Source: Aquimonas sp964586455
GTDB lineage: Bacteria; Pseudomonadota; Gammaproteobacteria; Xanthomonadales; Xanthomonadaceae
Direction: 5' to 3'
Assembly (NCBI GenBank): GCA_964586455.1
Contig: CAZPHV010000015.1
Location: forward strand, 23,536 to 87,535
DNA length: 64,000 bases
Shown here: piece after piece, positions 16,566-25,628 of the stretch
How positions within the stretch are numbered: position 1 is the stretch's first letter
How the letters are laid out: every line of letters starts with the position of its first letter
Notes under the pieces: generated by a model
The model's input: the letters and a program-made list of their open reading frames with translations, nothing else
The model's database searches: none
What the model was told of the DNA's origin: nothing
Made by a program: the position numbers and the translations under genes

Positions 16566-16587
16566 ATTGAGCGCTGGGGTTTGCTGC

Positions 16588-17217
16588 GTGAGTCTGAGTC
16601 AGTTCTCCACCAAGGAGCGCCTGCTGAGTGCAGCTGAACAGCTGTTCGCCGAGCACGGCTTCGCCGCGACCTCCCTGCGCCAGCTGACCGCCTGCGCCGA
16701 CGTCAACATCGCGGCCGTCAACTACCACTTCGGCAGCAAGGAAAACCTCATCACTGAGGTGTTCCGGCGCCGCTTCGATGAACTCAGCGAGCGTCGGCTC
16801 AAACTGCTGCACGAGGCGATTGCCCAAGATGCGCAGGATCTGCAGGCGATCCTGGCCGCCTTCATCGTGCCTTCCATGCAGATCGGCATGGAAGGCGAAG
16901 GCGCGGCCTTCGTGCGCGTGGTCGCCCGCGCCTACGCGGAAAAGAACGAACGCCTGCGTCAGTTTCTGTCGGATCACTACGGTCATGTGCTGCGCGAGTT
17001 CGCGCGCGCCATCCAGGTGTGTCTGCCCGCGCTGCCGAAGCAGGATCTGTACTGGCGGCTCGACTACATCGCCGGAGCGCTGACCTATGCCATGGCCGAC
17101 TTCGGCCTGATCCGCCGCCTGCCGGGCGTCAGCGAACACGAGCACTGCACGCTCGCCGCCGACAACCTGCTGCGTTTCGCCGTAGCCGGGCTGCGGGCTC
17201 CGCCCGCGGCTGGCTGA
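16588..17217 (+). CDS. TetR family regulator, PsrA-like
   Basis: A 209-aa TetR regulator. I chose the GTG at 16588 (MSLSQFSTKERLLSAAEQLF) with GGGG about 10 bases upstream; a TTG 10 codons earlier lies in the predicted operator. The HTH TSLRQLTACADVNIAAVNYHFGSKENLI closely recalls PsrA, whose DNA helix region also reads VNLAAVNYHFGSK. The C-terminal ligand domain has AFVRVVARAYAEKNERLRQFL. It is 38 bp upstream of the beta-oxidation genes on the same strand, so I infer a long-chain acyl-CoA or fatty-acid sensor that represses them. Confidence 0.85.
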   Translation: MSLSQFSTKERLLSAAEQLFAEHGFAATSLRQLTACADVNIAAVNYHFGSKENLITEVFRRRFDELSERRLKLLHEAIAQDAQDLQAILAAFIVPSMQIGMEGEGAAFVRVVARAYAEKNERLRQFLSDHYGHVLREFARAIQVCLPALPKQDLYWRLDYIAGALTYAMADFGLIRRLPGVSEHEHCTLAADNLLRFAVAGLRAPPAAG

Positions 17218-17255
17218 TTCCCTTTGCCCCACTCCAGCCCCTACGAGGTTCTTCC

Positions 17256-19616
17256 ATGTCGAAACCCCTCCGCATCCGCAAAGTGGCCGTGCTCGGCGCC
17301 GGCGTCATGGGCGCGCAGATCGCCGCCCACCTCGTCAACGCCCAGGTCGAAACCCTGTTGTTCGACCTGCCCTCGAAAGAAGGCGACCCAAGCGCCATCG
17401 TCAACAAGGCCATCGCGAACCTCGGCAAGCTGTCGCCGGCGCCGCTGGCGCTGCCGCAGCTCGCTGCTGCGCTGACCCCAGCGAACTACGACCAGCACCT
17501 GCCGCTGCTGGCCGATTGCGATCTGATCATCGAGGCGATCGCCGAACGTATTGACTGGAAGAAAGACCTCTACGCCAAGGTCGCACCACATGTGGCGGCG
17601 CACGCGATCTTCGCCACCAACACCTCGGGCCTGTCGGTCAACGCGCTGTCCGAAGTGCTGCCCGAGCAGCTTCGCCATCGCTTCTGCGGCGTGCACTTCT
17701 TCAACCCGCCGCGCTACATGCACCTGGCGGAGCTGATCCCGACCCAGCACACCGAACAGGCGGTGCTGGACGGGCTTGAAGGCTTCCTTACCACCACGCT
17801 CGGCAAGGGCGTGGTGTTCGCGAAGGACACGCCGAACTTCATCGCCAACCGCGTCGGCACCATGGCGATGATCTCGACCTTCCACCACACCGCGCGCCTG
17901 GGCCTGGGTCTGGACGTGGTCGATGCACTGACCGGCCCCGGCATCGGCCGGCCGAAGAGCGGCACCTACCGGTTGGCCGATGTGGTTGGCCTCGACACCA
18001 TGGGCCATGTGGTGCGCACGCTCACCGAGAACTTGAAAGACGACCCCTGGCACCCGCATTACGTGGTGCCGGCACCGCTGGCCAAGCTGATCGAGGCAGG
18101 CGCGCTGGGGCAGAAGTCCGGCGCGGGTTTCTACCGCAAACAGGGCAAGGACATCCTGGTACTGGACATCGCCAAGGGAGAGTACCGCGCCAGTGGCGAG
18201 AAGCCGTCCGATGCCGTGCAGGCGATCCTCGCCATCAAGAACCCCGCCGAGAAGCTGGCCGCGCTGCGCGCCAGTGATGAGCCGCAGGCGCAGTTCGTGT
18301 GGTCGATCCTGTGCGATCTGTTCCACTACAGCGCCTATCACCTGGCCGATATTTCCAACAGCGCGCGCGAGATCGACTTCGCGATGCGTTGGGGCTACGG
18401 CTGGAAGCAGGGTCCGTTCGAAACCTGGCAGGCCGCCGGCTGGAAGCAGGTCGCCGAGTGGATCCGCGAGGACATCGCCGCGGGCAAGACCATGAGCACC
18501 GCGCCGCTGCCCGAGTGGGTGTTCGACGGTCGCGAAGGCGTGCACGGCAACGAGGGTTCGTACTCGGCCTCTGCCAACAGCATCAGCCCGCGCTCCAAGC
18601 ATCCGGTCTACGCGCGCCAGGCCTTCCCTGATCCGTTGCTGGGTGAGACCGCCAAGCCGGGCAAGACGATCTTCGAGAACGCCGGTGTGCGGATGTGGGA
18701 CGGCGGCGGCGACGTCGCTGTGCTGAGCTTCCTGACCAAGGGCAACACCGTCAGCGACGCCGTGCTCGACGGCGTGCAGGAAGCCATCGCCCGTGCCGAA
18801 CGCGAGCACACCGGCCTGGTGATCTGGCAGTACAACGAGCCTTTCTCCTACGGCGCCGACCTCAAGGGCATGGCCGGCTTTGTTCAGGCCGGAAACATCA
18901 ATGCACTGGAATCGATGATCGCCAACTTCCAGGCCACCAGCCAGCGCATCAAGTACGCGCTGGTGCCAGTGGTCGCTGCCGTGCGCGGCATGGCGCTGGG
19001 CGGCGGCTGCGAGTTCCAGATGCATACCGCACGCACCGTGGCAGCGCTTGAAAGTTACATCGGTCTGGTCGAAGCCGGCGTCGGCCTGCTGCCCGCGGGC
19101 GGCGGTCTGAAGGAACTCGCGGTGCGCGCCGGCCAGGCCGGTGGCGACGTCTTCGATAACCTGAAGAAAGCCTTCGAGATCACCGCCATGGGCAAGACCT
19201 CGACCTCGGCGCTGGAAGCCAAGGCCATGGGCCTGCTGCGCCAGGACGACATCGTCGTGTTCAACGCCTTCGAGCTGCTGCACGTGGCCAAGGCGCAGGT
19301 CACCGCGCTGTCCGAGAGCGGCTACCGCCCTGCCCTGCCCGCGAAGGTCCCAGCCGCGGGTGACATCGGCATCGCCACCTTCAAGGCCAACCTGGTCAAC
19401 ATGCTGTCCGGCCGCTTCATCAGCGAGCACGACCTCGAAGTCTCGACCCGCATCGCGACGGTGCTGTGCGGCGGCGAAGTCGACCGCGGCAGCGTGGTCG
19501 ATGAGAGCTGGCTGCTCAAGCTGGAGCGCGAGCACTTCTTCGCACTCGCCCAGATGGAAAAAACCCAGGCCCGCATCGGCCACACGCTCACTACCGGAAA
19601 GCCGTTGAGGAATTGA
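17256..19616 (+). CDS. 3-hydroxyacyl-CoA dehydrogenase/enoyl-CoA hydratase bifunctional enzyme (FadN-type order)
   Basis: Performs the hydration and second oxidation of fatty-acid beta-oxidation. It starts at ATG 17256 with GAGG 8 bases upstream and has 786 aa. The NAD-binding fold comes first (VAVLGAGVMGAQIAAHL), then HFFNPPRYMHLAELIP, DTPNFIANRVG and the second dehydrogenase domain. An enoyl-CoA hydratase domain occupies about residues 480-690, with GADLKGM, GMALGGGCEFQMH and VEAGVGLLPAGGG, keeping both catalytic glutamates. The dehydrogenase-first order is opposite to E. coli FadB and matches the FadN/YusL type. It should act with the thiolase encoded next. Confidence 0.95.
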   Translation: MSKPLRIRKVAVLGAGVMGAQIAAHLVNAQVETLLFDLPSKEGDPSAIVNKAIANLGKLSPAPLALPQLAAALTPANYDQHLPLLADCDLIIEAIAERIDWKKDLYAKVAPHVAAHAIFATNTSGLSVNALSEVLPEQLRHRFCGVHFFNPPRYMHLAELIPTQHTEQAVLDGLEGFLTTTLGKGVVFAKDTPNFIANRVGTMAMISTFHHTARLGLGLDVVDALTGPGIGRPKSGTYRLADVVGLDTMGHVVRTLTENLKDDPWHPHYVVPAPLAKLIEAGALGQKSGAGFYRKQGKDILVLDIAKGEYRASGEKPSDAVQAILAIKNPAEKLAALRASDEPQAQFVWSILCDLFHYSAYHLADISNSAREIDFAMRWGYGWKQGPFETWQAAGWKQVAEWIREDIAAGKTMSTAPLPEWVFDGREGVHGNEGSYSASANSISPRSKHPVYARQAFPDPLLGETAKPGKTIFENAGVRMWDGGGDVAVLSFLTKGNTVSDAVLDGVQEAIARAEREHTGLVIWQYNEPFSYGADLKGMAGFVQAGNINALESMIANFQATSQRIKYALVPVVAAVRGMALGGGCEFQMHTARTVAALESYIGLVEAGVGLLPAGGGLKELAVRAGQAGGDVFDNLKKAFEITAMGKTSTSALEAKAMGLLRQDDIVVFNAFELLHVAKAQVTALSESGYRPALPAKVPAAGDIGIATFKANLVNMLSGRFISEHDLEVSTRIATVLCGGEVDRGSVVDESWLLKLEREHFFALAQMEKTQARIGHTLTTGKPLRN

Positions 19617-19921
19617 TGGAGGACGGGATTCGGGAGTCGGGATTGGGGATTCGCAAGATCAGCAGCGGGCACGCATCAAGCTGCCGGCAAGCCGCTGACA
19701 GCATCTCCTCTCCGCGTAACCCCGATCCCGAAGACCTCGGGATTCAGAGGCGCTCGAAACGAGCCGCAGCCCAAAGCCCCTCTCCCCCTGTGGGAGAGGG
19801 GTTGGGCAGAGGGGGAACAGGTCGCCTCAGGCCCTGAGCCCCCACCCTGAATCCCGAAGCCCGCTCCAGCAGTCCAGCCCTCAGTCAACGCACCGCGATC
19901 ATCTACCCAAGGATCCAGACC
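19617..19921. repeat. 305-bp gap with repeats between the two fad genes
   Basis: No gene is supported here. It holds GGGATTC-type repeats (about 19625-19655: GGGATTCGGGAGTCGG, GGGATTGGGGATTCG; and partial units near 19720-19745) and a perfect CCCCTCTCCC / GGGAGAGGGG stem with a 5-base loop at 19777-19801. A ribosome site AAGGA (19910-19914 region) precedes the thiolase ATG. No CAAAC-N4-GTTTG operator is visible, so the thiolase may be read through from the psrA-like promoter. Confidence 0.7.
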
Positions 19922-21121
19922 ATGTCCAACCGCCAAATCCAGGACGCCTACATCGTCGCCGCCACCCGCACCCCGGTCGGCAAGGCCCCGAAAGGCGTGT
20001 TCCGCAACACCCGCCCCGATGACCTGCTCGCCCACGCGCTGCGCCATCTCGTCGCCCAGACCCCCTCGATCGATCTGAACCAGATCGATGACGTGGTCGT
20101 CGGCTGCGCGATGCCCGAGGCCGAGCAAGGCATGAACGTCGGCCGCATCGCCACCCTGCTGGCCGGCTTCCCGGTCGGCGTGTCCGCCCAGACCATCAAC
20201 CGCTTCTGCTCCTCCGGCCTGCAGGCCGTGGCCCTGGCCGCCGACCGCATTCGTCTGGGTGAGGCCGATCTGATGATCGGCGCCGGCACCGAGACCATGA
20301 GCATGGTGCCGATGATGGGCCACAAGGTCGCCATGAACCCGGCGATCTTCAAGGACGAGAACATCGCCATCGCCTACGGCATGGGCATCACCGCCGAAAA
20401 CGTCGCCAGCCAGTGGCAGGTCAGCCGCGACGAGCAGGACGCCTTTGCCTACGCCTCGCACCAGAAAGCGATGGCCGCGATCGCATCCGGCGAGTTCAAG
20501 TCCGAGATCAGCCCCTACGAGGTGATCGCGCGGATGCCCGACCTTGCCGGCAACACGGTGCGCATCAAGAAGCTTCTGGTCGAGAACGATGAAGGCCCCC
20601 GTGCCGACACCACCATTGAAGTGCTGGGCAAGCTGCGGGCGGTGTTCCGCAACGGTGGTTCGGTCACTGCCGGCAACAGTTCGCAGATGTCCGACGGCGC
20701 CGGCGCCGTGATGCTGGCGTCCGAGAAGGCCATCAAGCAATACGGCCTGACCCCGCTGGCCCGCTTCGTCGGCTTCGCCGTTGCCGGCGTCAAGCCGGAC
20801 GTGATGGGCATCGGCCCCAAGGAAGCGATTCCGAAGGTGCTTCGCCAGGCCGGCCTCACCGCGGATCAGATGGACTGGATCGAGCTCAACGAAGCCTTCG
20901 CCGCCCAGGCGCTGGCGGTGATCAAGGACCTCGGCCTCGACCCCAGCAAGATCAACCCGCTCGGTGGCGCCATCGCGCTGGGCCATCCGCTCGGCGCTAC
21001 CGGCGCCATCCGCACCGCTACCTTGGTACACGGCCTGAAGCGTCGCCAGCAGAAGTACGGCATGGTCACCATGTGCATCGGCACCGGCATGGGTGCGGCA
21101 GGCATCTTCGAAGCAGTCTGA
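19922..21121 (+). CDS. fadA: Acetyl-CoA C-acyltransferase (3-ketoacyl-CoA thiolase)
   Basis: Cleaves 3-ketoacyl-CoA to acetyl-CoA and a shortened acyl-CoA, the last step of beta-oxidation. It has 399 aa, normal for thiolases. The acyl-accepting cysteine is in NRFCSSGLQAVA (about residue 95). The catalytic histidine is in GGAIALGHPLGATG and the second cysteine in MCIGTGMGAAG; NEAFAAQALAV is also present. It lies downstream of the dehydrogenase/hydratase gene on the same strand and ends opposite DUF423, with a palindrome between. Confidence 0.96.
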   Translation: MSNRQIQDAYIVAATRTPVGKAPKGVFRNTRPDDLLAHALRHLVAQTPSIDLNQIDDVVVGCAMPEAEQGMNVGRIATLLAGFPVGVSAQTINRFCSSGLQAVALAADRIRLGEADLMIGAGTETMSMVPMMGHKVAMNPAIFKDENIAIAYGMGITAENVASQWQVSRDEQDAFAYASHQKAMAAIASGEFKSEISPYEVIARMPDLAGNTVRIKKLLVENDEGPRADTTIEVLGKLRAVFRNGGSVTAGNSSQMSDGAGAVMLASEKAIKQYGLTPLARFVGFAVAGVKPDVMGIGPKEAIPKVLRQAGLTADQMDWIELNEAFAAQALAVIKDLGLDPSKINPLGGAIALGHPLGATGAIRTATLVHGLKRRQQKYGMVTMCIGTGMGAAGIFEAV

Positions 21122-21164
21122 ACCCAGCGCGGCTGGTACCGACTTCAACTCGTCCACGCGACAC

Positions 21165-21193
21165 GCCACCTTCTCTCCACGGGAGAAGGTGGC
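21165..21193. repeat. GCCACCTTCTC/GAGAAGGTGGC palindrome between convergent genes
   Basis: An 11-bp perfect stem with a 7-base loop in the 270 bp between the thiolase stop and the oppositely oriented DUF423 stop. It could serve as a bidirectional terminator. The flanking GGCGCGCAGCGCCCGGATGA resembles a repeat tail I associate with related genomes, so it may be a dispersed palindromic unit. Confidence 0.6.
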
Positions 21194-21391
21194 GCGCAGC
21201 GCCCGGATGAGGGCTGTCTCGCGCGCAGCGACGCCCCGCACGGGCAGATCCACGGCAACACTGCAGGGCCAGCCGTGCTACTCAGCGGACTTTGTCCCGC
21301 AACCAGTCATTCCGATCGGCTCGGAGGGCGGAATCCGACAACGGTCCGCAACGCCGTCTGAGGAGAGCTCGGCGATGCCGCCTCCCAGCCT

Positions 21392-21757
21392 TCAAGCCCT
21401 CAACCGCCCCAACCCAATCACCAGCCACGCCAGGATCATCGAGCTGCCGCCAACAGGCGCCAGCCTTGTCGACCAACCAAACAGCGCTGCACCGATCAAG
21501 CTCCCGCAGAACAGCAGCATGCCGGCCACCAGCAAACCGAGCGCCGCCTGTTCGAGGCGACGCTTGGCGCTGGGGCTGAGGCACAGCAGGGCGAGGCCGT
21601 GGAAGAACAGGTACAACGAGGCCGTCTGCAGCCAGGTCTGAGCCTGGCCACTGGCGCCGTGGCTGGCGTAGGCGCCTAGTGCCACGGCTGCTGCGCAGGC
21701 GATGCCGCCGAGGGCGCCCAGCAGGCGCTTGTAGAGGCCTGGGGGCGCCCCTTCCAC
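21392..21757 (-). CDS. DUF423 family small membrane protein
   Basis: A 121-aa protein with four hydrophobic segments and the DUF423 pattern LGALGGIACAAAVALGAYASHG near the start, then TASLYLFFHGLALL and a final GGSSMILAWLVIGLG. The function of the family is unknown. It starts at a GTG one base after the stop of the DUF4340 gene, so it is probably the last gene of that operon. Confidence 0.85.
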   Translation of the reverse strand: MEGAPPGLYKRLLGALGGIACAAAVALGAYASHGASGQAQTWLQTASLYLFFHGLALLCLSPSAKRRLEQAALGLLVAGMLLFCGSLIGAALFGWSTRLAPVGGSSMILAWLVIGLGRLRA

Positions 21758-21758
21758 G

Positions 21759-23009
21759 TCAGCCCTTGGGTTTCAGGTAGGCGTCCATGCCGCGACGCAG
21801 GTTGTCGGCCTTGAAGCCGGGGATCTTGAATACCCAGCCTTCGCTGGCCCGCTGCAGCTTGGCGACCTCGTCCTTGATGGCCTGCACGCGCTCGGCGCGG
21901 TCTGCCTCGGGGTCGGCGACGGCGAGCGGAGGTTCGGGCAGGTCCGCGGCGGGGGCCGAAGCGGTGGCGGCTTCGTTTACGGGCGCACTGCCCTCGCCTT
22001 CTGCGGTCGCCTGCTCGGCTGCGCTCGCCTCCGCCTGCGCCGCTTCCTGCGCGAGCTTCACTTCCTGCTCGTGGGCCATGGCCTCGCGGGCCTGTTCGCC
22101 CAGTACACGTTCGCGCGCGGCCTCTTCATCGAGGCTCACCGAGAAGCGAGCCCAGGTCTCCGCGTTCGCGGTGTCTGCCTCTACCGCGATGAGAATGCCC
22201 TCCCGGGTCCGGAAGCTGGCGGTGGTGCGCTGCGCGTCTTCGGCCGGGGTATAGCCCTCGGCGCTGCGTACATCGTCGATCCGCAGCCCCGATACGAAAC
22301 CAGCCGTGGCGTCACCGACGAAGGCGCTGGCGGCCTCGCGACCGCTGGGCAGGTTGGCAACCCGGAAGTCGCCTTCGCCGCCGGCATTGGCTTCGATCTG
22401 CACCGGCCCGCCTTCGGGCGGCTGCACCTCGATGCCGGTGATGCGATTGGCGGCAATATCAAGCAGATCGCGCTGCAGCCAGCCGCTGGAGGTCTTCTCG
22501 GCGGCGAGGTTGCGGTCGACCAGCCAGCTTTGCCTGTCGTCCCTGAGGCGCACGAAGGTGCCGGCGCCGCGGCTGTTGTTCTGACCCAGAATCACTGCCA
22601 GTGGGGGTTCGATCCCGTGCACGCTCAGCAGCACGTTGCTCGCGCCTTCGCTGTCGATGTCCTGCACGCCCAAGACCGGATACGAGGACTCGACCGCGGT
22701 CTTCGGCTCGATCCGCTGGGCCTGGGCGATGTTCAGCAACAGCTCGCGCAGCTTGCCGACATCAGCCGGGTAGCCCTGCTTCTCCACCACGACCCAGCCG
22801 GACTCCTCGCGCTTGAGCGTGATCGCTTCGCCACCGGCCGCCTGCACCCGGACCTCGGAGACATCGTTGAGACGCGCTTCCAGACCAGGTGCTAGCGCGC
22901 CGGCCAGCGGCGCCTCGATGACAGGCTTACGGGCATCCGACAGGTAGATGGCCAGCCCCATAAGTCCAACGGCTGCGATGCCGAGGCCCAGGATCTGCTT
23001 CTGCTTCAT
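21759..23009 (-). CDS. DUF4340 domain protein of a Gld-type ABC operon
   Basis: A 416-aa protein with an N-terminal membrane anchor (LGLGIAAVGLMGLAIYL) and DUF4340-like beta-rich repeats on the outer side (VRVQAAGGEAITLKREESGW, WLVDRNL). Residues about 295-370 form an alanine/glutamate-rich low-complexity helix (AQEAAQAEASAAEQATAEGE), ending in DEVAKLQRASEGWVFKIPGF. Its start overlaps the gldG-like stop by 4 bp. The family commonly travels with GldG-type ABC transporters; the substrate and role are unknown. Confidence 0.85.
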   Translation of the reverse strand: MKQKQILGLGIAAVGLMGLAIYLSDARKPVIEAPLAGALAPGLEARLNDVSEVRVQAAGGEAITLKREESGWVVVEKQGYPADVGKLRELLLNIAQAQRIEPKTAVESSYPVLGVQDIDSEGASNVLLSVHGIEPPLAVILGQNNSRGAGTFVRLRDDRQSWLVDRNLAAEKTSSGWLQRDLLDIAANRITGIEVQPPEGGPVQIEANAGGEGDFRVANLPSGREAASAFVGDATAGFVSGLRIDDVRSAEGYTPAEDAQRTTASFRTREGILIAVEADTANAETWARFSVSLDEEAARERVLGEQAREAMAHEQEVKLAQEAAQAEASAAEQATAEGEGSAPVNEAATASAPAADLPEPPLAVADPEADRAERVQAIKDEVAKLQRASEGWVFKIPGFKADNLRRGMDAYLKPKG

Positions 23010-24874
23010 GCTTTGCCCTCCTCGCGGCGACGGCGCGAACGGCTCAGGGCGAATGCCACTGCGAGCACGGTCAACAGCAGCGGCACGCCGGCGATGTTGA
23101 TGATTTTGAGTTGCGCACCCAAGCGCGAGATGTCCTGATCGAGTTCGCGCCGCACCTGGCGCAGGTCCTTGCGGATCCGTAGCTTCTCGTCCTGGAAGCG
23201 CTTGATGGCCGCTTGCTGCTCGACCGAAAGCAGCATGCCGCCGTCAGCGCCCTGGCGCTGCGACTGCAGCTCGGTGAGCTGGCGCTCGGTCTCGGTCAGC
23301 TGGGCCTGCAGTTCCTGCTCCTTGGCGCGGAAGCGGTCGTCGGCCTGGCGCTTCAGTGCCTCCACGCGAGTGAAGGGCCGCGCCGAGGTGCTGCGTGCAC
23401 GCACGCCGATCAGATCGCTGCTGCCGACCAGGTTGTCGACCGCATTGATCACGAGATCGCCGTTCTTTGCGAACGAGTTCATTACCCGCTGGCCGAAGAA
23501 CTGCTGCACCTGCACCCACAGGCGATCGGTCAACAGGTCGGTGTCTGCGAACAGCAGGATGCTGGCCTGCTCGACGTCGGCGCGGTGGCCCTCACCGCTG
23601 CGCTCGGGGAACGCAGTCTTGAGCGGGCCCGTCAGGCGACCGGCGATCACGAAGGCCTCGGTGGCATTCGGGACGAAGCCGTTGAACAGCTCGCGCGGCT
23701 CCGGCAGGAAGCGGATGCGCTCGACGCCGACCGTGGACGACGAAAGCGAACTCTGGATCAGAGGCTCGAGCTTGAGCGTGCTGTCATCACGCAGAACAAA
23801 GTGGCCGGCGGTCGAGAGGTTCACCGCGTCCAGCTGGGCGGTAACGATGTCCTGCTGATTCATATGTTCGCGGCCGATCCCCAGCACCGCCAGATGACGC
23901 TGTGCAGGCTGGTCAGGCCGGGTCTGCAGCGGCAGTGCGGTTTCGGCATCCAGCACCACGCGCTGGGGGTCGTAGCTGATGCCCCAGGCCTCGAACAATT
24001 TGGGCAGATCCGAGGCCTTCTCGGCCATCATGTTCGACATCGGGTCAGCCGCATCACCGGCCACTTCAGCCTCGGCGTGCGGATCGACGAAGGCCAGCAG
24101 GCGTCCACCGCGCAGCACGAACTGGTCGATCGCGTAGAGGGTGTCGTCCGACAGGCTCTTCGGGTGCACCAGCATCAGCAGTTCGATGTCGTCCGGAATG
24201 GCAGACACGGTGGTTTCCAGCGTGCGCAGATCGAACAGGCCACCCAGCTCGTCGTTGATCACCCAGCCGGGTGTCATGCCGCCGCGCGAAGGGTCGAAGC
24301 CACCGGAGAGGTTCAGGCCGCTGAGCACGCCGACCTTGGGCTTCTCTGGCCCCGACAGGCCACTGATCAGCTTGGCAACGTCGTACTCAAGGAAGGTTTC
24401 CTTGTCGGGCTGGAAGAACGGAATCGCCATCTGCCCTTCCAGCGCATTGCTGCCGACCAGGCCGAAGAACAGGGTGTCGCTGCCACCGCCCAGCGGCACC
24501 GCCTGCAGGCCGGCGGCGGTGGCGCGATCCTCGTCTTCGCTGAAGGCTTGCGGATCGATGACCTCCAGCCTCAGCTTGCCGGGTGCGACTGCGACCATTT
24601 CCTCCAGCAGTTCGCGCACGCGGCTGGCGTAGGTGCGCAAAGCCGGGTAGTTCGCCGCGGCGCGATCGGAAAAGTAGAACTGCAGATTGACGGGTTCTTC
24701 GATCTTTCCGATCAGTGAACGGGTGCCGTCAGAAAGGGTGTACAGGCGATCCTGCGTGAGATCCACGCGGGCGCCGCGGAACAGCACGCTGGACAGCATC
24801 ACCAGCGCGATAAAGAGCACGGCCAGCACCACCAGCGTGGAGCCGGTCAGTGCACGTCGATTGAGCACAGACAT
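23006..24874 (-). CDS. GldG family ABC transporter auxiliary protein
   Basis: A 622-aa protein of the GldG/ABC-type uncharacterised transport family. It has an N-terminal transmembrane helix (TLVVLAVLFIALVMLSSVLF), then RVDLTQDRLYTLSDGTRSLI, the typical opening of the family. A large periplasmic alpha/beta part has LLMLVHPKSLSDDTLYAIDQ and GGRLLAFVDPH. A charged coiled coil at about 510-590 precedes a C-terminal transmembrane helix (VPLLLTVLAVAFALS). In gliding Bacteroidetes GldG partners GldA and GldF; here it probably couples cell-surface substrates to the ABC pair encoded upstream, with no evidence for gliding itself. Confidence 0.88.
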   Translation of the reverse strand: MSVLNRRALTGSTLVVLAVLFIALVMLSSVLFRGARVDLTQDRLYTLSDGTRSLIGKIEEPVNLQFYFSDRAAANYPALRTYASRVRELLEEMVAVAPGKLRLEVIDPQAFSEDEDRATAAGLQAVPLGGGSDTLFFGLVGSNALEGQMAIPFFQPDKETFLEYDVAKLISGLSGPEKPKVGVLSGLNLSGGFDPSRGGMTPGWVINDELGGLFDLRTLETTVSAIPDDIELLMLVHPKSLSDDTLYAIDQFVLRGGRLLAFVDPHAEAEVAGDAADPMSNMMAEKASDLPKLFEAWGISYDPQRVVLDAETALPLQTRPDQPAQRHLAVLGIGREHMNQQDIVTAQLDAVNLSTAGHFVLRDDSTLKLEPLIQSSLSSSTVGVERIRFLPEPRELFNGFVPNATEAFVIAGRLTGPLKTAFPERSGEGHRADVEQASILLFADTDLLTDRLWVQVQQFFGQRVMNSFAKNGDLVINAVDNLVGSSDLIGVRARSTSARPFTRVEALKRQADDRFRAKEQELQAQLTETERQLTELQSQRQGADGGMLLSVEQQAAIKRFQDEKLRIRKDLRQVRRELDQDISRLGAQLKIINIAGVPLLLTVLAVAFALSRSRRRREEGKA

Positions 24875-24890
24875 GGGTGGACTCCTTAGG

Positions 24891-25628
24891 TCAGTCGGCT
24901 TTCTTGAGGTCGATGACCACGGCGCTGGCGGCGAGCCAGAACACGATCGTCAACACGAAGAACAACAGGTCGCGCAGGTCGATGACGCCGCGCGAGATCG
25001 CGTTGAAGTGGGTCAGGAAGCTCAGGCCGGCCACAGCATCGACCAACACCGCCGGCAGCACGGCGCGAAAGAAGTCCAGCACCAGCGGGAAGCCAGCCAA
25101 CAGCAACAGGAAGCAGACGACCACGGTCAGGATGAACGCGATCACCTGATTGCGCGTGGCGGCCGAGAGGCAGGCGCCGATGGCGAGGAAGCCGCCGGCC
25201 ATCAGCAGGCTGCCGATGTAGCTGGCGAGGATCACGCCGTTATCGGGCTCACCAAGATAGTTCACGGTAATCCACATCGGGAAGGTCAGCACCAGCGCGA
25301 TGCCGACGAAAGCCCAGGCCGCAAGGAACTTGCCGAGCACCGCCTGCCACATGGTCACCGGCAGGGTCAGCAGCAGTTCGATGCTGCCGGACTTGCGCTC
25401 TTCGCTCCACAGCCGCATCGATACCGCCGGCACCAGGAACAGGTACAGCCACGGGTGGAAGCTGAAGAACGGCTGCAGATCCGCCTGGCCGCGCTCGTAC
25501 AGGCCGCCGAGGTAGAAGGTCAGCGCGCCAGCCAAGGCCAGGAAGATCACGATGAACACATAGGCCACCGGCGTGGCGAAGTAGCCGGCCAGCTCGCGGC
25601 GGGCAATCGCAAAGGTCGGGTTGCTCAT
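24891..25628 (-). CDS. ABC-2 type permease (GldF-like)
   Basis: A 245-aa inner-membrane permease with six hydrophobic segments. It begins MSNPTFAIARRELAGYFATPVAYVF, the typical entry of this ABC-2 subfamily, and has MRLWSEERKSGSIELLLTLP, the cytosolic coupling region. It overlaps the ATPase stop by 4 bp and is 16 bp before the gldG-like gene. Together these make an ATP-driven exporter or a membrane-remodelling complex of unknown substrate. Confidence 0.9.
   Translation of the reverse strand: MSNPTFAIARRELAGYFATPVAYVFIVIFLALAGALTFYLGGLYERGQADLQPFFSFHPWLYLFLVPAVSMRLWSEERKSGSIELLLTLPVTMWQAVLGKFLAAWAFVGIALVLTFPMWITVNYLGEPDNGVILASYIGSLLMAGGFLAIGACLSAATRNQVIAFILTVVVCFLLLLAGFPLVLDFFRAVLPAVLVDAVAGLSFLTHFNAISRGVIDLRDLLFFVLTIVFWLAASAVVIDLKKAD

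Noticed and set aside
17241..19583. 780-codon minus-strand open frame across the 3-hydroxyacyl-CoA dehydrogenase gene
   Set aside because: Mirror of codon bias on the opposite strand; composition rich in H, D, Q and V with no domain.
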